This document shows positions 35,994 through 46,760 of a DNA stretch of 64,000 nt, in pieces. The notes below the pieces were generated by a model. The model saw only the letters and a program-made list of their open reading frames with translations. It made no database searches and was not told the DNA's origin. The position numbers and the translations under genes are program-made. The stretch is from Gracilariopsis chorda (lineage: Eukaryota; Rhodophyta; Florideophyceae; Gracilariales; Gracilariaceae), in the NCBI GenBank assembly GCA_003194525.1, contig NBIV01000307.1, forward strand, positions 1 to 64,000, written 5' to 3'. Within the stretch, counting starts at the first letter, position 1. The number at the start of each line of letters is the position of its first letter.

Positions 35994-38059
35994 ATGGCAC
36001 CAATCGCTCCGGGAGCTTGGAATGGTTCTACTCGCCCCGCTGGGTCGGCCGAACAGGCTAGCCCCAGATCGAGGATGTCCGTTCCAGAGGGCCGGGATGA
36101 GATCAAAATTGATCAGGATCTTCAGAGAGCACCTTCACCTGCTTCAGTACTCTGTGAGGTTGCTACCGTCGGTCAAACGTTAGTTGTGGAAATGCCGTCC
36201 GTGGCTAACCGAAGTCGGTCTGATGCCGCTGAGCTCCTTCGTTTGGAAACTTGCGTGGACATCGCAACCGCAGCCCACGTCGAGCTCCTTAAGGAGGTCA
36301 CCGAACTCCGTCGTAAGGTGGATGACGCCCGAATTCGGGATGTTTCAGAAGACATACGTGTCCTGAGGCAGGATGTGAATTCCATAATGGAAAGTCATGG
36401 TTCCCCTGGGGTCTTCGTTCAGGAGTACCACACATCTGTGGAAGAATTCCGCAATCGAGCGGATCGTTCTGATGCCCGTTTGGCTAATCTCGAAGAGATG
36501 TTCCGTCTGGACGCGGAAGTCGATGCCAAACTGGCCAAACCCGATCATTCGGAGACGTCTAAACACCGCTCCATGAAACGGAATTGTCACCGCTCCAAGA
36601 AGGAAGTTCACCTCCAACAGGATTTGTCTGACTCAGATTCTGATTCTTCGTCTTCGAGTTCGTCTTCTGAATCCGTTGAATCGGAAAAGAAAGCGAAATG
36701 ACGCAAATCGCGTGCTACTCGCTCGGAAGCGACTCAGCCCACACAGAGGGATATCCATACCCGTGTGAAGGGTCGACGACACTTGGGAATCAAGGAGCTG
36801 GAATCCACAAATCCGCTCTATTGGAAGTCGCTATCATACCGTTATTACCGGTTAAAGAAGACGTCTACAGAACGTTCATCTCGTGGAACGGGCAAGGTCA
36901 AGGACTTTATCAAGCGTCTAAGTATTACCCTACAGAAAAGGGAGTTCAGAGGCGAAGAAACAATTTTGGTACTTGATTTCCTTGCTGGGTTGTCCGCGAA
37001 GCGGATATTCTGGGCATGAGTGAAGCTCAAGCGTAGTTGACGCTACCCTACTTTCTGAAGGGTTCTGCGGAAGATCAATTTCAGTCCGTCCGCGGATCCT
37101 CGAGGGCCTCGGAAGGAGAAGTTACGTGTTGGCCCGAAGCGGTTCATTACCTCCTCAGGTCATACGCAACACCGAATGCGGTTCAAGCTGCAATTCTCGC
37201 TTTGAGAGACACTCGTCAACGACCGACATAGTCCGAAACGGAATTTTCAACTCGCTTGAATAAGGCGTTTCACCAATGCGGTAATGTGCATTCTCATCAA
37301 GAGAAGTGTACCATGTTTGTTGATGGTTTAGATCCTTCGATTAGGGCTTTGGTTGCCCAATATCGGGAGGAGAACCGCAAGGCGCAGTACATGTATTTAG
37401 TCCACTATGCTCAGGCAGAAGGCGATACGTTCCGAGCACGGAAGAATCCGAAATCTCTGACAACGAGAGCACTCCTCTCCGATGGTTCGGACTCGTCTTC
37501 GTCCCTGCTACGGATTACTACCAGTCATGGTGGGAAAGATGGCATCCATTTCCTTGAAAGCAATCCCCAATCGTTCGGTACGTCTCAACTGCCGTCAACC
37601 TCAGTTCCAAAAACGGAAGACGATCAGAGCTTGTATGTCAACCCTCGAAGGGTACCGACAGTTCCAATCGCTTATGCGAATCAAGCTACTGGTTTTTCCC
37701 GACCGGGATGGAGGGACACTACACCGCATACACCGCGTCAACCTCATCCACACCGTGTGGACACACGTCTACATCCGAGTCCGGAACAGTTCATCTGCTT
37801 TTTATGTTACCTCTCAGGTCATAAAACACCGTACTGTACATTCTCACTTCGGGACGGTTCGAAAATTATCGCGCAGTACGAAGCCCTGACTGCTGAACAG
37901 AAAGCCAGAGTGCCTAGTCGATCCTATGAGGAACAGAAGCTACTTCGAGCTCACCTTGGTTCACAGGTTTCAGGTTTCACACCCGCGAACGGGAAACAAT
38001 CCATTTCCTCCGGAGGGGCAGTCCCACCGCCAGCTGTGGAGCCTACTTCGAAAAACTAG
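35994..38059 (+). pseudogene. Gypsy gag
   Basis: The N-terminal part (MAPIAPGAWNG) holds a coiled-coil-like region and a Ser/Asp tract ending at a TGA (36699-36701). The capsid follows (NPLYWKSLSYRYYR, KVKDFIKRLSITLQKREF), shifting frame near 37000. The C-terminal part 37256-38059 contains a nucleocapsid knuckle CFLCYLSGHKTPYC (CX2CX4HX4C) near 37797-37838. Internal TAGs occur near 37035 and 37230. Gag ends with TCG AAA AAC TAG at 38048-38059, and pol continues in the -1 frame. Confidence 0.8.
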
Positions 38060-38115
38060 ACTTCGGAGTCTCCCCTACGGGAGGGGCGTCTTCTGAGCCG
38101 AAGTTGAAGACGCCC
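38050..38115 (+). promoter_or_regulatory. Candidate -1 ribosomal frameshift signal at gag/pol
   Basis: A slippery-type heptamer G AAA AAC (38050-38056, gag frame) lies directly before the gag TAG (38057-38059). The -1 frame is open from before this point through the protease to 38727. Downstream are small hairpins (GACT/AGTC, CTCCC/GGGAG) and a perfect 10-bp stem GGGCGTCTTC (38084-38093) with GAAGACGCCC (38106-38115). The first base of the heptamer is not the ideal A. Function is inferred from the layout only. Confidence 0.5.
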
Positions 38116-38986
38116 GAAGCGTCACAGCCTCGCTCCCCTGTGGTCAAGATCCTCTTGAGGAATATGGCTACTTCCGACGCGGACTCTGAACACCTTGGTG
38201 TTTTACGTCGCCCGTGGATACGGTCCCGTAACCTCCGTATTCCGGATCGAGTCCTAGTTATGGCCAAGCGAAACTATAAAGTTTACGCCGACTTTGGCAT
38301 ATCTAACCAGTTTATGGTTCGTCATTTTTCTGTCCTGGATACAGGGGCTGCACCGAATCTGATCCGGTTGGATTTGCTACCGCTTTCTCTGCGAGAACGA
38401 ATTCAGCATGGTCCAGGATTGGATATCGCAGATCCCAACAATAACCTGTTTCGTACGGTTGGTAACATTTCCCTCTGTGTGAGGTTGGGCACCTTATTGG
38501 TTCAGTTAGACTTTTTGGTCTGTGACGCACTTGCCGCACTGGTCATACTCGGTTGTGACTTTTGCGATCGATTTATCGAGGCAATCCGACCTCGGATGAA
38601 GACTGTTGAATTGAAAGACGGTTCCACTGTTCCCATTGTTCGGAAGCCTTTGAAGTCCGCTGCACGGAAACGCGTACCGCTACCGGTGGCTCAAGAAGTT
38701 CCAAACATGGATACAGCTTCTACTTAGCTTCGCGTAGCGAAATCGATTGCTATTCAGCCGGAGACCCAAGCATCGGTAACGGTCACTACCAAGCAGCATG
38801 GTTTGCGTGTTGTTCAACCCTTGTCATCTCTCTATGAACAGAAGCAGCTCGCTCTAGCGAATGGTGTTGTTTCCGTAGAACCGGATACACCCTTTCGGGT
38901 ACTTATTGCTAACTTTGGGTCAACCACTCAGTGGTTAGTCAAAAACCAAGTGCTGGTTTCGGTTCCTCCACGCCCACAAGCGCTCA
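38060..38986 (+). pseudogene. Gypsy aspartic protease region (5' end of pol)
   Basis: This is the pol frame, entered in the -1 frame from gag. It carries the retropepsin site as SVLDTGAAPNLI (near 38330-38365), followed by a hydrophobic strand and VILGCDFCDRF, equivalent to the ILG motif. A TAG at 38725-38727 interrupts it. The same frame reopens to the Helitron insertion at 38986/38987, where the polypeptide is cut. Confidence 0.75.
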
Positions 38987-39106
38987 TCCCCCCACTTATA
39001 CTAAAGACAATGATTGTCCGTCTGTCTGTGTGTCTGTCAGCTAACGCTCACTCATTGGCTGAAAAATCGGCAAGGAGGCTGCCAAGTGGAAAGGTGGAAG
39101 GAGGCT

Positions 39107-39182
39107 GCCAAGTGGAAACGTGGCGTTTTATGCGCTCCAAGAGGCATCTTGGACCGCATAATGCGACACGTTTCCACCTGGC
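39107..39182. repeat. Large palindrome in Helitron 5' region
   Basis: The arm GCCAAGTGGAAACGTGGCG and the following ATGCGCTCCAAGAGG pair, with a few mismatches, with the later half up to CACGTTTCCACCTGGC, leaving almost no loop. The same palindrome is at 45261-45336 in the second Helitron. Just before it a 26-bp segment (AAGGAGGCTGCCAAGTGGAAA) is tandemly duplicated at 39071-39122. Confidence 0.8.
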
Positions 39183-39265
39183 GCCTTTTGCACGCCACAG
39201 TAGCCTAGCCATTTGACCAAAGTAGCCCACCCGTTACACTACAGTAACCGAGCCGTTGCAGTGTA

Positions 39266-39311
39266 GTGCACATGACCGTTTTGATTACCATTTTTCAACG
39301 GTCATGTGCAC
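39266..39311. repeat. Perfect 15-bp stem in Helitron 5' region
   Basis: GTGCACATGACCGTT at 39266-39280 is exactly complementary to AACGGTCATGTGCAC at 39297-39311, with a 16-base AT-rich loop. A version with two mismatches is at about 45419-45464 in the second Helitron. Confidence 0.85.
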
Positions 39312-40010
39312 AAATCGCCTTGCACGCTATACAAATGCGTGCAATGCACTCGCCCACTGAGCACTCGCGTTCTCCTTCGCTGTGGTTAACTTACGGTGTG
39401 GGTTCTAGCACTCTGGGCGAGTCAGGACGTCTGAAAAAGGTACGCTGGCGGTACCAGCGGGATCTGTTAAGTTTAAATTTCTCACCAAATAACGCGTTCG
39501 TCATCCAGATTTAATTGGTTCGGCAACCATTTCTGGGTGGCGTTCACGTGAAGTACGATAGCTCCCCACAAAACGTGCTTTGCGCAGAAGGAGTAGCCCT
39601 TGAAAAGTCTAGAAAGGAGACAACAGAGTACGAGTCGAGCAACAGCGGCTCTGTCTGGATCTAAAGAACTGTTAAAGGGAAACGGTCTTCGGACTAAAGT
39701 ACGTCCAGCACAGAGTCGCCTTGCGAATTTGGGATTGTGAATCTCGCGGTCCTGGCAGACTCTCCAGGCACGACCCCCTGCTTACTCTGTACAGGTCAGT
39801 TCCCAATCTAGGCGGTTTCTTTGTGGTCAAGATATTCTATCTTCACTGCAACGATCCACAACTTCGGTGCTAGGTGCATAAAAGGGTTTGACAGCCCGTA
39901 TCACAATTTTTCTCGACTACATCCTTTGTTTTTCTTTTTTCCTTCTTTTTTTTGGTTTGCCGGTATTTGGACAGTTTGTCTTTTGTTTCGTGTGCTTTAG
40001 TTGTTTTACA

Positions 40011-40964
40011 ATGCCTCAATCTCAGCCCAGTGCTTCAGGCGATGCCACACGTGAACAGAACCGTCAACGTACTGCGGCAAGACGTCGAGCAGAGTCCAGT
40101 GAGCAACAGGCAGAGAGGAGATGTCGTGATAGAGAGCGAGCAGCCATACGGAGGGCAAATGAAACTGAGGAACAGCTTGAAGCACGAAGAGCGGCTAATA
40201 GGGAACGTGCGCGAAGAAGAAGGGCTAGAGCTTCTGCCCCGCACACTGATGACGTTCGTGAGGCCGACGGTACAGCCACTGCTTCGGCACGAGCTTCAGA
40301 GACGCCAGATAATCGCACAAATCTTCAGGCAAACGATCGTGACGCCCATCGTGCTGCAAAGCAACAGGATGACCCCGCTGCTGAGCATTCTCGCCATCAA
40401 TCTGAAATAACATCTAGACAGGCATCGCGAGAGCTCGAGAGCGCAGCTCAGAGGCAACAGCGTCTTGAATCTCAGCGCGAGAGCCAAAATGTGGCCGGCA
40501 GATTGTTTGACTCCGATGATGTCGACGACAGCGGCTACATGGACCTGGGTCTCATGAATGTGGAGTGCCGCGTTTGCAAGGAACTGCATTTCAAACAGGA
40601 CAGGGTTGTGAGCAGCTCCCGCTCGCAACCTCTTTTCTCGCAGTGCTGCGCAAAGGGGCATCTTAGCTTCCCTGCGCTTCTGGAGCCTCCGCGTCTTCCT
40701 CGCCAACTGCTGACTGCGACTGGGCCCCGAGAAAACCACTTTCGTGTTGAGATCCGTGCTTACAACACATTTATGTCTATGGCTTCCGTCAAGGCAAACT
40801 GGGTGAGCCGTGGTTCAGGAGACTCTACCTTCAATCCTACGATCACCATGCAGGGACAGATATATCACTACATGGGTCCGCTCATTCCCGCTCAGGGTGT
40901 CCAGCCCGCATTTTGTCCTTATAAATTCATGAAACCGACTATGACGCGCAGTCTGCGAGGCTAG
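40011..40964 (+). pseudogene. Helitron protein N-terminal region
   Basis: The start is the ATG at 40011 (MPQSQPSASGDATREQ) with A at -3; an upstream open stretch from 39888 uses a TTG and encodes hydrophobic sequence, so I prefer 40011. Residues about 20-100 are Arg/Glu/Ala-rich and predicted helical. They are followed by a cysteine pattern (VECRVCKELHF...FSQCCAKGH) and the conserved block YNTFMSMASV...GQIYHYMGPLIP that precedes Rep in Helitrons. The frame ends at 40964. The protein continues in another frame from about 40930 (YDAQSARLAGLLP), so a single-base change separates the two parts. Confidence 0.75.
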
Positions 40965-43408
40965 CGGGGTTGCTGCCCCGCCTCCAACCGGAACTGCTGT
41001 CTCAGTTGGCTGCCATGCTGCACACGGGGAATGCATACGTGCAGATATTCTGCAGCCTGCACGAGTGGGCTATCACCGATACGCCAGCAAATAAGTATCA
41101 GATCGTGATCCATGCTGATAGACGGCCCCGTGGCGACCATGTTTGTCGCAACAACGGGCCCGAGGCGTCGCAGGTAGCCGCCATTATTCCAGGGAATGAG
41201 GACGGCGAGATTGGGACGCGCGATATTGTTGTGTGTAGGCGTGGAGAGCTGACTGTAAATGGTGATGAGGTGCTGGGCACTATCCCCGTCAGTCACAGAT
41301 CGTACGATTCCTTGAGCTACGTTCTTTTGTTCCCATGCGGCCAGGACGGATGGCACCCTGAGAAGAGGTATTGCCCACCAAAAGCCTCGCGAGAGAAGAA
41401 GGTGATTCCGCTGATGTATTATTCGTGGCAGCTTTTCGAGAGACCGACCGAGCTCAGTACGATTCTACTCAGCAAACGGCTCTTCCAGAAGTACATGGTT
41501 GACCAGTTCTGCAAGGTTGAGTCGGAGCGTTTGTCTTACTTACGACACAACCAGGACAGACTTTGAGCTGCGGAATATACATCCCTGCTGGAGAGCCTGG
41601 GTGACTCTCTGCTGGGCGTGGATGAGGCAGATGCTGTTCGTGCTGGAAGACTGTTCGTGTTGCCTTCCACATTTGTAGGAGGTGACTGATACATGAGACA
41701 GCAAATGCACGACATCATCGCCATATCCAACACCATTGGGTACCCCGATATCTTTCTCACGATGAAGTGCAATCCGAACTGGCCTGAGATCAACAGAGCG
41801 CTGTTAGATGGTCAGCGCGCTCCCAATTGACCCGATCTTTGTGCTCGAGTGTTTCGTCTCATGATGAAAGCCTTGATGTCGTTTGTTATCGATGAACAGT
41901 TCTTTGGAGCCATTCTTGCTCACTTCCAGGTAATCGAGTTCCAAAAGCGAGGCCTACCGCACGCGCACATTATCTTCTTCCTCAACAAAGATGCAAAGCA
42001 GCAGCTCCGAGACCCTGCTCACATTGACGAGCTCATCTCACCTGAGATTCCTCCTTCTTCCGACGCCACCTTACAGGAGTTGGTGCTCAAGCACTTGATT
42101 CACACTCCGTGCGGTGCAGGGAACCGGTCAGCGCTGTACATGCGCGAGCTGACCTGCTTGAAGCACTTTCCGAAGCCGTTTCGCTCCGAAACTGCACGGC
42201 TTGAGATTGAGTACTACATCAGCTACCGAAGACGCGCTACTTCCGAGGTCGGGGTGTCTGTGGAACAAAGTGGCAGGGTCGGCCGTCGACAGGGCGTAGT
42301 GACGTTGGACTATTCGTGGGTGGTTCCACATTTCCCAGAGCTTCTCCGCCGGTTTGCATGCCCCATCAACGTTGAGCTATGCGTATCGCGACTTGGCGGT
42401 ATCAAGTACCTCTTCAAGTATGTGTGCAAGAGTTCCGACAGAGTCACCATGGAGATTTTAGATGAGAACGGACGCCATGACGAGATCCAGAACTTCCAGG
42501 ACGAACAGTACGTGTCAGCCTCCGAAGCAGTGTGGCGGATGCTTGCGTTCGACATTGTCGATCGCAATCCACCCGTCGTGCGGCTTGAAGTACACTTGAA
42601 AGATCACCATACGGTGTTCTTCCGGGAAGGCGACGAGCACTCTGCTGCTAACAGAGAGGGGGCAGGAACCAAGCTGACTGAGTGGTTTGTGGCCAACCAA
42701 AAGTACCCCGGGGCACAGCATCTCCCTTATGCCCAGTTTTCGAAGTACTTTACTTGGAACCAATCAAACAAATGCTGGAAGCCGCGTTCATGTCTCCGAC
42801 GTCGTTCGGTGTCTCGAAGCCAGCCCACCTCTTCCTCAGCGGCCGCTGCAGCAGCCGATCAATACGACATCACTGGCAGCGGTGCGCATTTAGTTGGGCG
42901 CATTTACACTGCCAGTCCACGAGAGGGTGAGGGGTACTACCTCCGCTTACTCTTGACCCACACAGCGGGAGCTACTTCCTTTCAGCATCCCCGCACCGTG
43001 GATGGTCAGCAGTGTGGTAGCTTCAGGGAGGCCTGCCTCAAGAAGCTTCTTGCCGACGACAGCGAGTGGAGACGGGCACTACGCGAGTCCTTTCGCTCCT
43101 CATTTGTTCCGCTCTCTCATATGTTTGCCACCATCTTGCTTTACTGCGAGCAGTCTGACCCCCGTTCTCTGTGGGAGCAGCATCTATCGATGTTCCTGCA
43201 GGATATACGCGTTCGATATCGCGGCATGATGCATGCACTGGCAGACGACGAAAGAGCCAGCTCTTACGTTCTCTTAGAAGTGCAAAAGGCATTGCAAGAA
43301 ATGGGTGGCCCACCGGCGTCTCTGTCATCGTACGGTCTTCCGTCACCCAGAACTTACCGGAAATGCGCGCTCCAGCTCGGTCTCCGCAGCAAATCAAGTC
43401 GGAGCTGA
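40930..43408 (+). pseudogene. Helitron Rep (HUH, two-tyrosine nuclease) region
   Basis: The frame runs through HRSYDSLSYVLLFPCGQDGW, then the Rep domain: FLTMKCNPNWPEI, the metal site EFQKRGLPHAHIIFFL (near 41935-41985), and the paired tyrosines in GGIKYLFKYVCKSSDR (42393-42440). It ends with SSYGLPSPRTY near 43330. In-frame TGA codons occur at 41564-41566, 41687-41689 and 41828-41830, each where homologues usually have Arg (for example N-stop-PDL for NRPDL). In an active element the domain nicks and rejoins DNA strands. Here it is interrupted, and the frame is lost before the helicase. Confidence 0.85.
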
Positions 43409-44894
43409 ACGACATTGTGCAAGCTGCCCTCCCTCTCTTCAATGAGCGTCATCGTCTGGCGTTCAATACTGTCGTGGGGGCCATCTTTCCTGGCGTGTCC
43501 GCGGAGAGCTTGCAGGGTCTTGGTTGTCCTTCTACGCCAACGCAGCCAACCACTCGCGTCTTCTTCTTGGATGCTACGGGTGGAACCGGGAAGACCTTCC
43601 TCTCCAAGGCAATTCAGGCCACGTTACGCCTTCTTGGCAAGTCCTTCCTTACGGTAGCCACGTCTGCTGTAGCAGCCATACTCCTTGAGGGCGGTCGGAC
43701 GGCCCACTCCGTGTTCAGGATTCCCATCCCAGCCACCGCTGAGAGCAGGTGCAACATCCCGGTCAACTCGCACCTGGCCACTGGGATGAGGAACGTCGAC
43801 CTCATTATCTGGGACGAGATCGTAATGTGTCATCGCTTCTGCGTCAAAGCCGTAGACCGCACTCTCCGTGACATAACGCGCTCGCAGCTCCCCTTTGGAG
43901 GCAAGTTCGTATTGCTTTCTGGCCACTTTCGAAAGATTCTCGCCGTTGTTCGTGGCGGCTCTCGATCAGTGATTGTCAACGCATGCATCAAACGCTCAAG
44001 TCTCTTTTCTCACTTTCGCATCTTGAGATTGACTGAGAACATGCGCCTTTCTGCGCTCCGTCGAGACTCCACAGTGACATAGGAGGCACTGCAGTTTCCA
44101 AACACGCTCTTGCGGATTGGAGAGGGCAGACTGCCAGGCACTGTCCCGCCAAAGCACCCCTTTACCCTGCCAGAGTCCGTACAATGTGTGGAGTCGTTCC
44201 GCACCATGGTCCGTATGGTCTTTCATGGTATCGCTCAAAGTTACATAGATGCGGATTGGCTAAAGTCAACGGTGATTATAACCGCACAAAACAATCGCTT
44301 ACCAGAGCTCAACGACTATGTAGGCCACATGATACCTGGAGCGTATCGCACGTACCTCAGTGCGGACAAGGTGAGCGACAACGACGGTGCCGCGCTGCAG
44401 TACCCTGTCGAGATGCTCAACACTCTGACTGCCGCTCAGCGCTGCCGGACCACCGCCTCAAACTCAAAAAGGGCTTTGTGGTTATGCTCCTTCGCTACTT
44501 GGATCCCTCAAACGGCCACGTCAATGGTGCCATCTATACCGTAGAAGACATGCAAAGCAACGCACTGTTTCTTCGGCTCGCTTCTGGAGTAAATCATGGC
44601 AACGCAATATGCCTGCCGCGCATGCCCTGTGGACTTGGAGACGACAAATTTCCGGTTCCCAAATTCACTCGCACCAAGTTCCCAGTACGTGTCTGTTTTG
44701 CCATCACTACCAATAAAGCACAGGGTCAGTCGTATAGTGGTCGCATCGGACTGGATTTGCGTGATGGCTGTTTCACGCATGGCCAGCTGTACGTCGCCCT
44801 TTCTCGGACCACCAACCCGTCCAACATCGTGGCATGTCTCCCCGCTGGTAGCACCTCTACCACTAATGTAGTGTACCCTGAAGTTCTTTCGTAG
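43400..44894 (+). pseudogene. Helitron PIF1-type helicase region
   Basis: LFNERHRLAFNTVV leads into Walker A DATGGTGKT (near 43573-43600). Then come RTAHSVFRIP, the Walker B-like DLIIWDEI (43799-43822), the motif LLSGHFRKILAVV and LRLTENMRL. A TAG stops the frame at 44080-44082 and a frame change is needed near 44450. After it follow HRLKLKKGFVVML and the C-terminal signature AITTNKAQGQSY...GQLYVALSR. The frame ends at 44894, 190 bp before the element's 3' end. It is a complete domain set but not translatable as one protein. Confidence 0.85.
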
Positions 44895-45084
44895 ACGAAC
44901 TTGATAGCTTTAAGTAAACCTCTTCTTTTTTCTTTCATTTTCTTCTTTTCTTCTCTCTTCTCACTCCCCAATAATACTTGCATTCTACATACAAATTACC
45001 CAAATCACGCTACCCAAATACTCCTTTCAATCTAATGCTTCTTTTACTCCTTAACGAGTGCGAAGCACGCAATGGAGCCACTTG

Positions 45085-45170
45085 TCCCCCGACTTATACT
45101 AAAGCGGAAGTTTGTCCGTATGTCTGTGTGTCTGGCAGCTAACGCTCACTCATTGTCCGAAAAATTGGCA
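45085..45170 (+). mobile_element. Orphan Helitron 5' end (86 bp)
   Basis: It begins TCCCCCGACTTATACTAAAG directly at the 3' end (CTTG) of the upstream Helitron. It is about 80% like the 5' end at 38987 and stops at A 45170, where another Helitron 5' end (TCCCCC) begins. It looks like an element into which a second Helitron inserted 86 bp from its start. Confidence 0.75.
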
Positions 45171-45491
45171 TCCCCCTTTGCTAAAGACAATGATTGTCCG
45201 TCTGTCTGTCTATGTGTCAGCTAACGCTCACTCATTGGCTGCAAAACCGAGAAGGAGGCTGCCAAGTGGAAACGTGGCGTTTTATGCGCTCCAAGAGGCA
45301 TCTTGCACCCTATAATGCGACACGTTTCCACCTGGCGCCTTTTGCATGCCACAGTAGCCTACCCGTTTGACCAAAGTAGCGCACCCGTTACACTACAGTA
45401 ACCGAGCCGTTGCAGCGGGGTGTACATGACCGTTTTAATTATTATTTTTCAACCGTCATGTGCACCAATGGCATTGCACGCTCTACTACAC

Positions 45492-45658
45492 CATGGTTAT
45501 TAATAACCAATGAAATGGAACTACAATAAAGCGTGCCATGTCAATTAAAATGGTTATGCACACCAATGAAATGGCACTACACTAAAGCGTGCCATGTCAT
45601 TCCCCATGGTTATGCACACCAATAAAATGGCACTAAACTAAAGCTCGCCATGTCATTT
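45492..45658. repeat. Tandem repeat, about 57-bp unit, 3 copies
   Basis: Units of the form ATGGTTATGCACACCAATGA followed by AATGGCACTACACTAAAGCG and TGCCATGTCATT. The units start near 45492, 45550 and 45606 and differ by a few substitutions. Confidence 0.8.
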
Positions 45659-45819
45659 GCGCGCTGAGCGCTCCCATTTTCTTTGCTTTAGTTATCCTAC
45701 AAATATATTATTGCTCGACATAAGTATACACGCATTTACTTGCCGGCACGTCTATACTCTAAACCATAGAGCAGTACGCAGTGATCTCTTAACCCAAGCT
45801 CCACATCACCATGCTCTAT

Positions 45820-46350
45820 ACGATGATGCTAGGCGCGACAATGGTCAGAGGAACAAGGCTATGCGACAATGCTATGCGATGCTCTACCCTGCTGCGGTAA
45901 GAGGGACATGGCTATGCGTAATGATTCGATGCGCGACGATGCTAGGCACGACGATGCTCTACACTGCTGCAGTATACGCGAAGGTTTTACTTGCGCATGG
46001 TAGCATAATTTACTGCATAATTGCCACACGGAGTGCTGCCTTCTACGATGCTCAGCGCAACAAAGCTTTGCTTGACCATGTTCTACATGAACACTATATG
46101 CGCCACAGTGGAATACGCGACGATTCTACTTCCGTCTACCAAGCAACGCTCTACAGCTTCATCCTCAAAGCTCGATGCCATAGAAGCCAGAATCCTTGAG
46201 CAGCACGCCATTTTGCCCTATATGAGGTTCTGCACAAAAATGATCGACGAAGCCAGACGACACGATGCTGGGCGCGACGATCCTAAGCGCTACAATGCTC
46301 GGCGCGACGATGCTAGGCGCAATGATTCGCGTGGCGACGATGCTAGGTGT
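45820..46350. repeat. Scattered GCGACGATGCTAGGC-type short repeats
   Basis: The word GCGCGACGATGCTAGG and variants (ATGCTAGGCGCGACAATG, ACGATCCTAAGCGCTAC) occur in two clusters, about 45828-45960 and 46255-46350, separated by less repetitive sequence. Plus-strand translations give Asp/Ala/Arg-rich repeats, but there is no sign of a real protein. Confidence 0.6.
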
Positions 46351-46639
46351 CAGTGTACAGATTTATGCTCAACTTCGATGCAATAGAAGCCACAATACCT
46401 TTCCACACCAGTCTGCACAGGCTGTCCGATGCTCTGATGGCAATGAAAAGCATATTAAAGACGGCAACGCCACTCTGTTCAATAATGCTATGTGCGAAAA
46501 CGCTACGAACGACTATGTTTTGCACGATGGTGGCACTTTCCTTCCAAATGTTAGGATACACAGATCTCATCTACACGCCTGAAACGTAGCGTGACATAGC
46601 AGCCTCTGCAGACTGCATGCCGAGGCCGTGGGGCAGTCT

Positions 46640-46760
46640 GCACGTGGGGCGTGAAACGCCCACGTGCAAAGCATACCATTGCCATACCAGCATCTACGAA
46701 CTGCATGCAGCGGCGGTGGGGTGCTCTGCACGCGGGCGTGAAACGCCCGCGTGCAGAGCA
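46640..46760. repeat. Two tandem hairpins with matching stem changes
   Basis: Hairpin one is GCACGTGGGGC-GTGAAAC-GCCCACGTGC (46640-46667). Hairpin two is TGCTCTGCACGCGGGCG-TGAAA-CGCCCGCGTGCAGAGCA (46722-46760). Both have the same TGAAA loop and lie in about 83-bp related flanks (CTGCATGC...GCGGTGGGG). Stem positions differ in a complementary way (T/A in one, C/G in the other). Confidence 0.8.

Larger units (their letters stand above)
38987..45084 (+). mobile_element. Helitron, autonomous type, inserted in gypsy pol
   Basis: The 5' end is TCCCCCCACTTATAC at 38987 after host A (38986). The 3' end is CTTG at 45081-45084, preceded by the hairpin GAGTGC-GAA-GCACGC (45056-45070 with one mismatch) about 10 bases upstream. 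It encodes an N-terminal region, Rep nuclease and PIF1 helicase in that order. There is no target duplication, as expected for Helitrons. The last four bases are CTTG, not the usual CTRR. The coding region is broken. Confidence 0.88.

Noticed and set aside
41849..43408. The 519-residue ORF as an intact gene
   Set aside because: It is the middle of a Helitron RepHel reading; three in-frame TGA codons precede it and the helicase follows in another frame.
45490..46350. Repeats as a CRISPR array
   Set aside because: Units are directly tandem or irregular without unique spacers, lie inside a Helitron and are eukaryotic.
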